This document shows, one piece after another, positions 14,314 through 21,871 of a DNA stretch of 29,982 nucleotides. Source of the stretch: CAYXGZ01 sp964464755 (GTDB taxonomy: Bacteria > Planctomycetota > MHYJ01 > JACPRB01); contig CAYXGZ010000044.1 in NCBI GenBank assembly GCA_964464755.1, positions 1 through 29,982 of the forward strand, written 5' to 3'. The position numbers were made by a program, and so were the translations under genes. The notes under the pieces were generated by a model. It saw only the letters and a program-made list of their open reading frames with translations, did no database searches and was not told the DNA's origin. Position 1 is the first letter of the stretch. Each line of letters begins with the position of its first letter.

Positions 14314-15695
14314 GGACCGTCCTCGCCTCGGCGGCTCTCGTTCTCGCGCTCGGCGGCTGCGGCGGACCGCGCATCCGCGATCCTTGGGAGCGGCCGAACA
14401 CCTCCGACCCCGGCATGGAGGCCGTCCGCGCGGAGGCCCTGTCCCTCCCCTTCAAGGAGGAGGTCTGGAGCCACCAGTTCAAGGACTGGAAGATCGCCCG
14501 CATCTCGCTGGGCGCCGAGTACCTCTACCTCGAGACGCCGGACTGCCGCGTCGCCGCCGTGGACCGCCGCACCGGCGTCCCCGCCTGGGTCTTCCAGGTC
14601 GACAGCGGCACCCCGATCGACTGGGTCCCCTCCGAGGCCTCCGGCGTCCCCGAGGAGATCCGCGAGCTCGAGGGCCAGATCCGCGGCCTGAACCGGCAGA
14701 TCGACGACGTGATCAAGGCCGAGGGCCCCGGCGCGAAGTCCCAGGCCCTGACCCGGGACCGCAACAACGCGCGCCAGAAGCTGACCGTGGCCCAGCAGGG
14801 CGACAACGTCTACTTCTGCTCCCGCCAGGTGATGTACTGCCTCGTCCGCACGACCGGCACGCTGCTCTGGAAGAAGCGCCTGAACTTCGCCCCCAGCGGC
14901 CGGCCCTTCGCGACCCGCAACTACATCTTCGTCCCCGGCGCCGACCTGGCCCGGGTCTGGCGCCTCGACGTCGAGAAGCGCGGCGAGGAGACCTCGTACT
15001 ACCCGGCCACGATGGGCTCGGGCGACCGCTCCATCGTGACGCGCCCCGTCTTCCACACCTCGCTCTACTTCGTCGCGGGCGACGGCAACGCGTACTCCTA
15101 CGACGTGGACGGCGGTCGCCTCAACTGGACCTACCCGACGCTCGACAAGCTCGCCGCCGAGCCCGTGATCCACGAGCGCGCCGAGAAGTACCTCGACTCC
15201 GCCGGCAAGGAGGGCACGCGCAAGAAGCGCTACCTGCTCATCGGCGGCCTCGACTACGCGCTCTACGCGCTCGACGCGGACAACGGGAAGCTCGAGTGGA
15301 AGTACGAGACGGCGGGCTACCTGAAGTCGGCCGCGGTCGTGAAGGACGACACGGTCTACGTGAAGACGGAGGGCGGCTCGCTCTTCGCCCTCGAGATCGA
15401 CCCCCAGCACCGCGACCCGAAGACCGGCGCGGCGATGGGCACCCGCCGCAACGGCCAGCTCCGCTGGAAGCTCCCCCTCGGCGAGCGCTTCCTCGTGAAG
15501 GGCTCCGATTCCGTCCTGGTCCTGGGGCCGAAGGACGAGGTGTACCAGGTGCGGGAGAAGACGGGCGAGATCGTCGGCCGCACGCAGCTCAACCAGATCC
15601 ACTACGTGCTGACGAACACGCAGGACGGGATGCTCTACGTCGCCACCGGCGCGGGCCACGTCTTCGCGCTGAAGGAAAGCGGCGAGAAGTACTAG
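14310..15695 (+). CDS. PQQ-type beta-propeller lipoprotein
   Basis: 461 residues with lipobox LGGC (Cys17). From about residue 65 onwards there are repeated blades of the pattern Y-x-A-x-D-x-x-T/N-G-x-x-x-W, for example VAAVDRRTGVPAWVF, YSYDVDGGRLNWTY and YALDADNGKLEWKYET, which form a seven- or eight-bladed propeller of the PQQ-repeat/BamB kind. A predicted helical insert (about 112-152, EEIRELEGQIRGLNRQIDDV) interrupts the propeller and could form a coiled coil. No PQQ-binding dehydrogenase motif is seen, so it is likely a protein-binding scaffold at a membrane. BamB-like service in outer-membrane assembly is possible but unproven. Terminated at 15713-15743. Confidence 0.88.
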   Translation: MRTVLASAALVLALGGCGGPRIRDPWERPNTSDPGMEAVRAEALSLPFKEEVWSHQFKDWKIARISLGAEYLYLETPDCRVAAVDRRTGVPAWVFQVDSGTPIDWVPSEASGVPEEIRELEGQIRGLNRQIDDVIKAEGPGAKSQALTRDRNNARQKLTVAQQGDNVYFCSRQVMYCLVRTTGTLLWKKRLNFAPSGRPFATRNYIFVPGADLARVWRLDVEKRGEETSYYPATMGSGDRSIVTRPVFHTSLYFVAGDGNAYSYDVDGGRLNWTYPTLDKLAAEPVIHERAEKYLDSAGKEGTRKKRYLLIGGLDYALYALDADNGKLEWKYETAGYLKSAAVVKDDTVYVKTEGGSLFALEIDPQHRDPKTGAAMGTRRNGQLRWKLPLGERFLVKGSDSVLVLGPKDEVYQVREKTGEIVGRTQLNQIHYVLTNTQDGMLYVATGAGHVFALKESGEKY

Positions 15696-15712
15696 TCCAG
15701 GACTCACCGGGG

Positions 15713-15743
15713 ATCAGCCGGTCCGCGAGGGCCGGCTGATTTT
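15713..15743 (+). terminator. Rho-independent terminator
   Basis: A 9-bp stem (15713-15721 with 15732-15740) is followed by a short T run, 17 bases after the PQQ-lipoprotein stop. Confidence 0.8.
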
Positions 15744-15750
15744 CCATCCG

Positions 15751-16374
15751 ATGAAGCGACTGATCGGCATCGCCAGGACCTCCGCCGCCGTCGGGGCGGG
15801 GCGGGACCGGGCCGCGGTCCGAGAGGCCCGGGCCGCGCTCGCCGCGGGCGCGAGCGCCGACGACCTCCGCGAGGCGGTGCTGCAGACCTACCTCTTCGCC
15901 GGGTTCCCCCGCGCCATCAACGGGTTCATCGCCCTGGCCGCCGCGGGAGCCGGGGCGGGCCGGCCGCCCCTGGAGCGCCCGGCGAGCCCCGCCGCCTGGC
16001 GCCGCCGCGGGGAGCGCCTCTGCCGCCGGATCTACGGGCGCGACTTCGAGGCCCTGATGCGCCGCATGGAGGGGCTGCACCCCGACTTCGCGGACTGGAT
16101 CCTCGTCGAGGGCTACGGCAAGACGCTCTCCCGGCCCCACCTGGCCCCGCGGGAGCGGGAACTGGTCGTGGTGCCGGTCCTGGCGGCCCTGGGGGCCTGG
16201 CGGCAGCTCCCGTCGCACGCCAAGGGCGCCTGGAACGTCGGGGCCCTCCCGGGGGAGCCGGAGGCCGTCCTGAGGGGCTGCCGGGGCCTCCTGCCGGCCC
16301 GGGCCCTCGCCCGGGCGCTCCGGATCGTCGCCGATCTGCGCAGGGAACGCCGCCGCCGGGAACGTCCCGTATAA
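15751..16374 (+). CDS. Carboxymuconolactone decarboxylase (CMD/AhpD-like) family protein
   Basis: 207 residues, predicted all-helical, with two CMD-like halves. The second half carries the family pattern PRERELVVVPVLAALGA followed by QLPSHAKGAWNVGA (about 130-168). The first half has DLREAVLQTYLFAGFPRAINGF (about 35-56). The CxxC redox pair of AhpD-type members is absent; no cysteine pair is present at all, so peroxidase-reductase activity is unlikely, and the reaction is unknown. It begins eight bases after a terminator without a visible ribosome site. Its TAA stop lies inside the TATAAT of the next promoter. Confidence 0.8.
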   Translation: MKRLIGIARTSAAVGAGRDRAAVREARAALAAGASADDLREAVLQTYLFAGFPRAINGFIALAAAGAGAGRPPLERPASPAAWRRRGERLCRRIYGRDFEALMRRMEGLHPDFADWILVEGYGKTLSRPHLAPRERELVVVPVLAALGAWRQLPSHAKGAWNVGALPGEPEAVLRGCRGLLPARALARALRIVADLRRERRRRERPV

Positions 16375-16396
16375 TGTTCCCGACAGGAGGTTCCCG
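16343..16396 (+). promoter_or_regulatory. Promoter region with nested GGGAAC/GTTCCC inverted repeats
   Basis: TATAAT at 16370-16375 is flanked by GGGAAC (16358-16363) and GTTCCC (16376-16381), 12 bases apart. A second outer pair is GGGAAC (16343-16348) and GTTCCC (16390-16395). No TTGACA-like -35 is found at the normal distance, so an activator or an alternative sigma factor reading GGGAAC may be involved. AGGAGG (16385-16390) is the ribosome site of the following gene. Confidence 0.55.
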
Positions 16397-17236
16397 ATGG
16401 TCCGTCCGCCCCTGGTCCTCGTCCTCCTCGCCCTGGCCGCCGCCCCGGCGCTCGCCGACGACGTGACCCTCCGCAACGGCAAGGTCGTCACCGGCCTCGC
16501 CCGCGAGGAGGGCGACCGCATCGTCGTCGAGCTCCCCTTCGGCACCGTCGCCTACTCGCGCGACGAGGTCGTCACCATCCTGAAGGCCGAGACGCCGATG
16601 CACGTCTACCGCGACCGGCTGGAGAAGATCCGCGCGAGCCGCGACCCGCGCGACTGGGAGTCGCTGCTCGCCTACGCGAAGGAGCAGGGCCTGCACCGCT
16701 ACGTGGGCGCGCTGTCCGCGAAGCTCCTCGAGCTCGAGCCCGGCAACGCCTCCGGCCTGCGGGAGCAGGGCCGCGCCCCCCAGGATCCGCCCTCCCCGAA
16801 GAAGACGCCCCCGGCGAAGCCCGCGGGCGACCCGCACGCGGGCCAGGTCCTCTACGACGGGAAGTGGATGCTCCCCCTCGAGGCGGAGCTGCTCAAGTCG
16901 AAGGGCCTCGACCGCTGGGAGAAGGAGATCCTCCTGCCCCGGCGCCCGACGATCGCCGAGCCGCGCAAGCCCCAGCCCGTCCGCGTCGCCCGCCGCCTCG
17001 AGCCCGCTTGGGACCCGATGCTGCGGCCCTTCGGCATCCCCGGCGCCGTCGAGTACCGCATCCTGCCGCTGGGGCTCTCGATGGAGCCGGAGCGGCCGAA
17101 CTACCGGGTCTGGTACCGCCGGCACTCGAGCTGGGGCGGGGATTGCGGCGACGACCTCTGGGCCCTTTGGGCGCTGAACGGCCGGAGCTTCGGGCCCGCG
17201 CCGGTCCGGCCCTCCTCGAACGGGCCGTTCCAGTAG
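16397..17236 (+). CDS. Secreted protein with N-terminal SH3-like segment, unknown function
   Basis: 279 residues; ATG 16397 with AGGAGG six bases upstream. Signal peptide 1-21 (cleavage after ALA). Residues about 22-66 have the strand pattern DVTLRNGKVVTGLAREEGDR followed by VVELPFGTVAYSRDEVVTILKA, common at the N-terminus of secreted planctomycete proteins. A helical part follows, then a Pro/Lys-rich linker (about 130-150) and a domain with YDGKWMLPLEAE (about 155-166). The C-terminal part is Arg/Trp/Gly-rich. Function unknown. Terminates in a stem shared with the convergent gcv operon. Confidence 0.8.
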   Translation: MVRPPLVLVLLALAAAPALADDVTLRNGKVVTGLAREEGDRIVVELPFGTVAYSRDEVVTILKAETPMHVYRDRLEKIRASRDPRDWESLLAYAKEQGLHRYVGALSAKLLELEPGNASGLREQGRAPQDPPSPKKTPPAKPAGDPHAGQVLYDGKWMLPLEAELLKSKGLDRWEKEILLPRRPTIAEPRKPQPVRVARRLEPAWDPMLRPFGIPGAVEYRILPLGLSMEPERPNYRVWYRRHSSWGGDCGDDLWALWALNGRSFGPAPVRPSSNGPFQ

Positions 17237-17254
17237 ACCGCCGGACGAAATGAA

Positions 17255-17286
17255 AAACCCCGGGCGGGGCGACCCGCCCGGGGTTT
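17255..17286. terminator. Bidirectional terminator between convergent operons
   Basis: A 14-bp stem (17255-17268 with 17273-17286, 4-base loop) has A/T-rich flanks on both sides. It lies between the stop at 17236 (plus) and the gcvPB stop at 17300 (minus). Confidence 0.88.
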
Positions 17287-17299
17287 CGCGTTTCCGGGG

Positions 17300-18802
17300 T
17301 TAGGCCTTGGCCCTGGCGGGCTTCTTCGCCGGGGCCTTCGGGGCCGGTGCGGCCTTCGTCCAGCGCACGATGGGCTCCCGCGCGGCCTTCAGCTCGTCGA
17401 GCCGCCGCACCGGCATCTTGTGCGGCGCGTGGTGCAGCAGGTCCGGGTTCTTCTGCGCCTCGCCGAGGATCGCGATGAGCGCGTCGGCGAACTGGTCCAG
17501 GGTCTCCCGGGTCTCGCTCTCCGTCGGCTCGATCATCAGGCACTCCGGGACGATGAGCGGGAAGTAGATCGTCGGCGGGTGGAATCCGTAGTCGAGCAGG
17601 CGCTTCGCCACGTCGAGGGTGTGCACCCCGAACTTGCGCAGCGGGGTCCCGTTGATGACGAACTCGTGCATGCAGGTCTGGTCGTACTGGACCTTGAAGT
17701 GCTTCGAGAGCCGGGACTTCAGGTAGTTCGCGTTGAGCACCGCGAACTCCGCGTTCCGCCGGATCCCGTCGGGGCCGTGGGAGCGGAGGTAGGCGTAGCA
17801 GCGGACGTGCATGCCGAAGTTGCCGAAGAAGGACTTCACGCGGCCGATGGAGTCGGGGCGCGAGTGCTCGACGTCGTAGCGGTCGCCCTTCTTGACGATG
17901 CGCGGGACGGGGAGGAAGGGCTCGAGGTGCTTCTTGCAGGCCACGGGGCCGGAGCCCGGGCCGCCGCCGCCGTGGGGCGTCGAGAAGGTCTTGTGCAGGT
18001 TGTAGTGCTGGACGTCGACGCCGAAGTCGCCGGGGCGCGTCACGCCCTGGATCGCGTTCATGTTCGCGCCGTCCATGTAGACCTGGCCGCCCGCCGCGTG
18101 GACGAGCTTGCAGATCTCGACGATGCGCTTCTCGAAGAGGCCGAGGGTGGACGGGTTCGTGATCATGAGCCCGGCCGTGTTGGGGCCGAGCTTGGACTTG
18201 AGGTCCGCGAGGTCGACGCCGCCGTCCGCGCCGCTCTTCACGCTGACGGCCTTGTAGCCCGCGAGCGAGCAGGTGGCGGGGTTCGTGCCGTGGGCGCTGT
18301 CCGGGATCAGGATCTCGGTCCGGTGGCCCTGCTTGTGCTTCGCGTGGTAGGCCTTGATGAGCAGGACGCCCACGAGCTCGCCCTGGGCGCCCGCGGCGGG
18401 CTGCAGGGTGACGGCGTCCATGCCGGAGATCTCGGCGAGGTCGTTCTGCAGCTCCCACATCAGCTGCAGGGCCCCCTGGACCGTCGCGGGGTCCTGGTGG
18501 GGGTGGAGGCGGGCGAAGCCGGGCAGCGACGCGATCTTCTCGTTGATCTTCGGGTTGTACTTCATCGTGCACGACCCGAGGGGGTAGAAGTGCGTGTCGA
18601 TCGAGAAGGTCTTCTGCGAGAGCCGCGTGTAGTGCCGGACCAGCTCCAGCTCGGAGATCTCGGGCAGGGCCGGGGCGGCCTTCCGGAGGTGCTTCGCGGG
18701 GATGAGCGACTCGAGCGCGGGGCCGTCCGGCTCCGGGACCCAGCCCGTGCCGCGCCCGGGGCGGCTCTTCTCGAAGATCAGCTCGGTGTCGGGATGGATC
18801 AT
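17300..18802 (-). CDS. gcvPB: Glycine dehydrogenase (decarboxylating) subunit 2
   Basis: 500 residues. The PLP-binding half of the two-subunit P protein of the glycine cleavage system: with GcvPA it decarboxylates glycine and passes aminomethyl to lipoylated GcvH. The PLP lysine is K271 in YNLHKTFSTPHGGGGPG; other conserved segments are HFYPLGSCTMKYNP (71-84), DSAHGTNPAT (168-177) and YMDGANMNA (242-250). The length is slightly above the usual 480-490 because of an Ala/Pro/Lys tail (about 483-500, ending AKKPARAKA). The start overlaps the gcvPA stop by 4 bases (ATGA). Last gene of the operon. Confidence 0.97.
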   Translation of the reverse strand: MIHPDTELIFEKSRPGRGTGWVPEPDGPALESLIPAKHLRKAAPALPEISELELVRHYTRLSQKTFSIDTHFYPLGSCTMKYNPKINEKIASLPGFARLHPHQDPATVQGALQLMWELQNDLAEISGMDAVTLQPAAGAQGELVGVLLIKAYHAKHKQGHRTEILIPDSAHGTNPATCSLAGYKAVSVKSGADGGVDLADLKSKLGPNTAGLMITNPSTLGLFEKRIVEICKLVHAAGGQVYMDGANMNAIQGVTRPGDFGVDVQHYNLHKTFSTPHGGGGPGSGPVACKKHLEPFLPVPRIVKKGDRYDVEHSRPDSIGRVKSFFGNFGMHVRCYAYLRSHGPDGIRRNAEFAVLNANYLKSRLSKHFKVQYDQTCMHEFVINGTPLRKFGVHTLDVAKRLLDYGFHPPTIYFPLIVPECLMIEPTESETRETLDQFADALIAILGEAQKNPDLLHHAPHKMPVRRLDELKAAREPIVRWTKAAPAPKAPAKKPARAKA

Positions 18803-20151
18803 CGGGCGGACTCCTTGACGCTCTCGGCGACCGCGGCGGCGAAGCGCCGGACGTCGTCCGCCGAGTGCCGCTCGCTCGCGCAGAAGAGCGCGCCGTTGCG
18901 GAGGTCCGGGTAGGTCCGGTGCATGTCGACGCCGCCGAGGAAGCCGCGCTCGAAGAGGCGGCGGTTCAGCTCGGCGACCTCGACCGGGGTCTGGACGACG
19001 AACTCGTTGAAGAAGGGCGAGGTGTGGGGCCGCTTGACGCCCGGGATCTTCACGAGCTCCGCGTGGAGCTGGTGGGCCCGCTGGACCGCGGCGGTCGCGA
19101 CGCGGCGCAGGCCGGCCGCGCCGTGGCCCGCCAGGGCGATCGTCGCGCGCAGCATCATCAGGGCCTGGTTCGTGCAGATGTTGCTCGAGGCCTTCTCGCG
19201 GCGGATGTGCTGCTCGCGGGCCTGCAGGGTGAGGCAGAAGGCCCGCTTGCCCTCGGCGTCCGTGGTCTGGCCGACGAGCCGGCCGGGGAGGCGGCGGATC
19301 AGCTCCTGCTTCGCCGCGATGTAGCCGCACCAGGGGCCGCCGAAGCCCGTGTCGATGCCCAGCGGCTGGATGTCGCCCGTGACGACGTCGAAGCCGGCGG
19401 CGCCGGGGGACTCCAGGACGCCCAGGGCCACGGGGTTGGCCGAGCAGATCGCCATGGCGCCGCCCTCGTGGGCGGCCTTCGCGATCCCCGGCAGGTCCTC
19501 GAGGATGCCGAAGTAGTTCGGGTTCTGGACGACGACGGCCGCGCAGGTCGAGGCGAACTCCTTCAGGCCGCTCGTCGAGGTCGCGCCCTCGAAGGTCGCC
19601 AGGTCCAGGAACTGCACGCCGAGGTGCCGGAACATGGTCCGCAGGACCTCGCGGTACTGCGGGTTGACCGAGGCGCTCACCGCGATGCGGTTGCGCTCGC
19701 TGTGGTCGAGGGCCATCGCGACGGCCTCGGCCAGCGCGGTGGCCGCGTCGTAGTGCGAGGCGTTCGCGACGTCGAGCCCCGTGAGCTCGCAGACCATGGA
19801 CTGGTACTCGAAGATCGCCTGGAGCGTCCCCTGGCTGGCCTCGGCCTGGTAGGGGGTGTAGGCGGTGACCCACTCGCCGCGGCCCGCGACCTGCTCGACG
19901 ACCGCGGGGATGAAGTGCGTGTAGCCGCCGCCGCCGAGGAAGGAGACGTGGGTCTCGGTGGAGGCGTTCTTCGCCGCCAGGGCCTGCATGGTCGCGAGCA
20001 GCTCCTGCTCGGACTGCTTCGGGGCCAGGTTCAGGGGCCGGTGGAGCTGGACGTCGGCGGGGATCGCGGAGAAGAGGTCGGAGACCTGCTTCAGGCCGGC
20101 GGCCTTCAGCATGGCCTTCTGGTCGTCGGCCGTGTTCTGGATGTAGTCCAT
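18799..20151 (-). CDS. gcvPA: Glycine dehydrogenase (decarboxylating) subunit 1
   Basis: 450 residues, normal family length. N-terminal half of the split P protein; forms a complex with GcvPB. Conserved segments: FLGGGGYTHFIP (70-81), TAYTPYQAEASQGTLQAIFEYQ (about 95-116), NYFGILEDL and the GFGGPWCGYIAAK region (about 269-281). The start ATG at 20151 is 18 bases after the gcvH stop, and the stop overlaps gcvPB. The split P protein is common in Gram-positive, thermophilic and planctomycete lineages, unlike the fused protein of proteobacteria. Confidence 0.97.
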   Translation of the reverse strand: MDYIQNTADDQKAMLKAAGLKQVSDLFSAIPADVQLHRPLNLAPKQSEQELLATMQALAAKNASTETHVSFLGGGGYTHFIPAVVEQVAGRGEWVTAYTPYQAEASQGTLQAIFEYQSMVCELTGLDVANASHYDAATALAEAVAMALDHSERNRIAVSASVNPQYREVLRTMFRHLGVQFLDLATFEGATSTSGLKEFASTCAAVVVQNPNYFGILEDLPGIAKAAHEGGAMAICSANPVALGVLESPGAAGFDVVTGDIQPLGIDTGFGGPWCGYIAAKQELIRRLPGRLVGQTTDAEGKRAFCLTLQAREQHIRREKASSNICTNQALMMLRATIALAGHGAAGLRRVATAAVQRAHQLHAELVKIPGVKRPHTSPFFNEFVVQTPVEVAELNRRLFERGFLGGVDMHRTYPDLRNGALFCASERHSADDVRRFAAAVAESVKESAR

Positions 20152-20169
20152 GGTGCGCGGGGCGGGGGA

Positions 20170-20640
20170 CTAGACGAAGTCGTCCTCGTCCACCTCGTCG
20201 TCGTCCTTCTTGCCGCCCTTGCCCTTCTTGGGGGCCTCCTCCTCCTCGCCCTCCTCGGAGGCCTCGAGGAACTCGCCGTACTCCTTGGCGGTCATCAGGG
20301 ACTCGAGCTCCGACTTGTCGGAGATCTTCACCTTGATCAGCCACCCGTCCTCGAACGGCTCGTCGTGGAGCACGTCGGGGTTCTCGGCGACCTCCTTGTT
20401 GACCGCCGTAATCTTCCCGGAGACCGGGGAGACCAGGTCGGCCACGGTCTTCACGGACTCGATCTCGCCGAAGGCGCTGCCCGCCTCGACCGCGTCGCCC
20501 ACCTTGGGGAGCTCGACGTGGACGAGATCCGAGAGCTGCTTCACCGCGTAGTCGGTGATCCCGATGACCGCGTCCCCCTTCTTGGGTATGACGATCCACT
20601 CGTGCGATTCCGAGTACTTCGCATCCGCCGGTCTGGCCAT
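20170..20640 (-). CDS. gcvH: Glycine cleavage system H protein with acidic C-terminal tail
   Basis: 156 residues. Carrier protein of the glycine cleavage system; the lipoyl lysine is K64 in the GEIESVKTV motif. The standard fold runs from YSESHEWI (9-16) to the end of the C-terminal helix (YGEFLEA, about 121-127). Normal GcvH is about 125-130 residues; here about 28 extra residues follow: an acidic run, a Lys/Gly stretch and another acidic run (ending DEDDFV). The tail is low complexity and probably disordered. Ribosome site G-rich (AGGGGGG) before ATG 20640. A separate promoter may lie between gcvT and gcvH. Confidence 0.96.
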   Translation of the reverse strand: MARPADAKYSESHEWIVIPKKGDAVIGITDYAVKQLSDLVHVELPKVGDAVEAGSAFGEIESVKTVADLVSPVSGKITAVNKEVAENPDVLHDEPFEDGWLIKVKISDKSELESLMTAKEYGEFLEASEEGEEEEAPKKGKGGKKDDDEVDEDDFV

Positions 20641-20674
20641 GGTGTACCCCCCTTTTGGGTGCGTGAGTTGCCTG

Positions 20675-20702
20675 AAAATAGCCGCCGCGTCCCGCCCGTC
20701 AA
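20675..20702 (-). promoter_or_regulatory. Possible internal promoter for gcvH-gcvPA-gcvPB
   Basis: On the minus strand TTGACG (20702-20697), 16-base spacer, TATTTT (20680-20675). It lies in the 63-bp space between gcvT and gcvH. Confidence 0.5.
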
Positions 20703-20703
20703 G

Positions 20704-21798
20704 CTATTTGGGGCGCTTGTAGAACGGCAGCGGAACCGTCACCGCCTCCTCGCGCTTGCCGCGGACGTCGATCTCGATCTTCGTCCCCGGCGCCGCGTCC
20801 TTCGGGGCCACGTAGGCCATCCCGATGGACTTCTCGAGCGACGGCGACCAGGTCCCGCTGGTGACGATGCCCGACTTGGCCCCGCCCGCGAGGACCTCCA
20901 TGCCGTGCCGCGCGATGCGCTTGCCCGCCATCTGGAAGCCCGTCAGCTTCTTCTTCGTGCCGCCCGAGGCCTGGGCCGCGAGCACCGGCTTGCCGACGAA
21001 GTCCGCCGCCTTGTCCAGCGCGAGAGCGAAGTTCAGGCCCGCCTCGACCGGCGTCGTCTGGTCGTCCAGGTCGTTGCCGTAGAGGGGCATCCCCGCCTCG
21101 GTGCGCAGCGTGTCCCGCGCGCCCAGCCCGACGGGCTTCAGGCCGACCTTCGCGCCCGCCTTCAGGAAGGCCTTCCAGGCCGCGGCCGCCTTGTCGTTCG
21201 GCAGGAAGATCTCGAAGCCGTCCTCGCCTGTGTAGCCGGTCCGCGACACGGGACAGGCCTTCGCCCCGAGCACGTCGAAGTAGCCGAAGGTGTAGTACTT
21301 CAGCGACGAGGGGTCGATCTTGAGCGCCGCCTTCACGGCCTCGACCGACTTCGGGCCCTGGACGGCGACCAGCGCCATCTCGAGGGTCACGTCGTCGATC
21401 TTCACCTTGAAGCCCTTGGCCTGCTTCTTCATCCATTCGAGGTCCTTCTCGCGGTTCGAGGCGTTGATGACCAGGAACGAGCGGTCGTTCTCGGTGTCCT
21501 CGTAGACGAGCAGGTCGTCGATCACGGTGCCCTGCTCGGTGAGCAGGAAGGTGTAGCGGCAGCGGCCGGGGGCCATCTTCGAGATGTCGATCGTGAGGAT
21601 CTTGTCGAGGTAGGCCCGGCGGTCCTTGCCGGAGACCCACACGCGGCCCATGTGGGAGAGGTCGAAGAGGCCGACGGCCTTCCGGACGGCGGTGTGCTCC
21701 TCGACGATGTTCGAGTACTGGATGGGCATGTCCCAGCCGTGGAAGTCGACGACGCGGGCGCCGGCCTCGACGTGGATGGAGTGGAGCGGGGTCTTCAA
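20704..21798 (-). CDS. gcvT: Glycine cleavage system T protein (aminomethyltransferase)
   Basis: 364 residues, normal length. Transfers the methylene carbon from aminomethyl-lipoyl GcvH to tetrahydrofolate and releases ammonia. Conserved segments: FDLSHMGRVWVSG (45-57), the catalytic aspartate in GTVIDDLLVY (D94/D95), GYTGEDGFEI, LGARDTLRTEAGMPLYG and a final Gcv-type barrel. Start is TTG at 21798, supported by AAGGAG about ten bases upstream and by alignment to the family N-terminus (TPLHSIHVEAGARVVDFHGW). First gene of the gcv operon. The 73-bp leader is too short for a tandem glycine riboswitch and none is seen. Confidence 0.96.
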   Translation of the reverse strand: MKTPLHSIHVEAGARVVDFHGWDMPIQYSNIVEEHTAVRKAVGLFDLSHMGRVWVSGKDRRAYLDKILTIDISKMAPGRCRYTFLLTEQGTVIDDLLVYEDTENDRSFLVINASNREKDLEWMKKQAKGFKVKIDDVTLEMALVAVQGPKSVEAVKAALKIDPSSLKYYTFGYFDVLGAKACPVSRTGYTGEDGFEIFLPNDKAAAAWKAFLKAGAKVGLKPVGLGARDTLRTEAGMPLYGNDLDDQTTPVEAGLNFALALDKAADFVGKPVLAAQASGGTKKKLTGFQMAGKRIARHGMEVLAGGAKSGIVTSGTWSPSLEKSIGMAYVAPKDAAPGTKIEIDVRGKREEAVTVPLPFYKRPK

Positions 21799-21824
21799 GG
21801 GGAAGTCTCCTTGTGGGATGGGCG

Positions 21825-21853
21825 AATCTAGCCGGGGGCGGGGGGGCGGTCAA
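21825..21853 (-). promoter_or_regulatory. Promoter of the gcv operon
   Basis: On the minus strand TTGACC (21853-21848), 17-base spacer, TAGATT (21830-21825), 27 bases before the TTG start at 21798. It lies between the thioredoxin stop and gcvT. Confidence 0.7.
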
Positions 21854-21871
21854 GGAACCGGGCGGACCGGC

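Noticed and set aside
21799..21871. Glycine riboswitch upstream of gcvT
   Set aside because: The leader is only about 70 bases and shows promoter elements and a ribosome site but no tandem aptamer.
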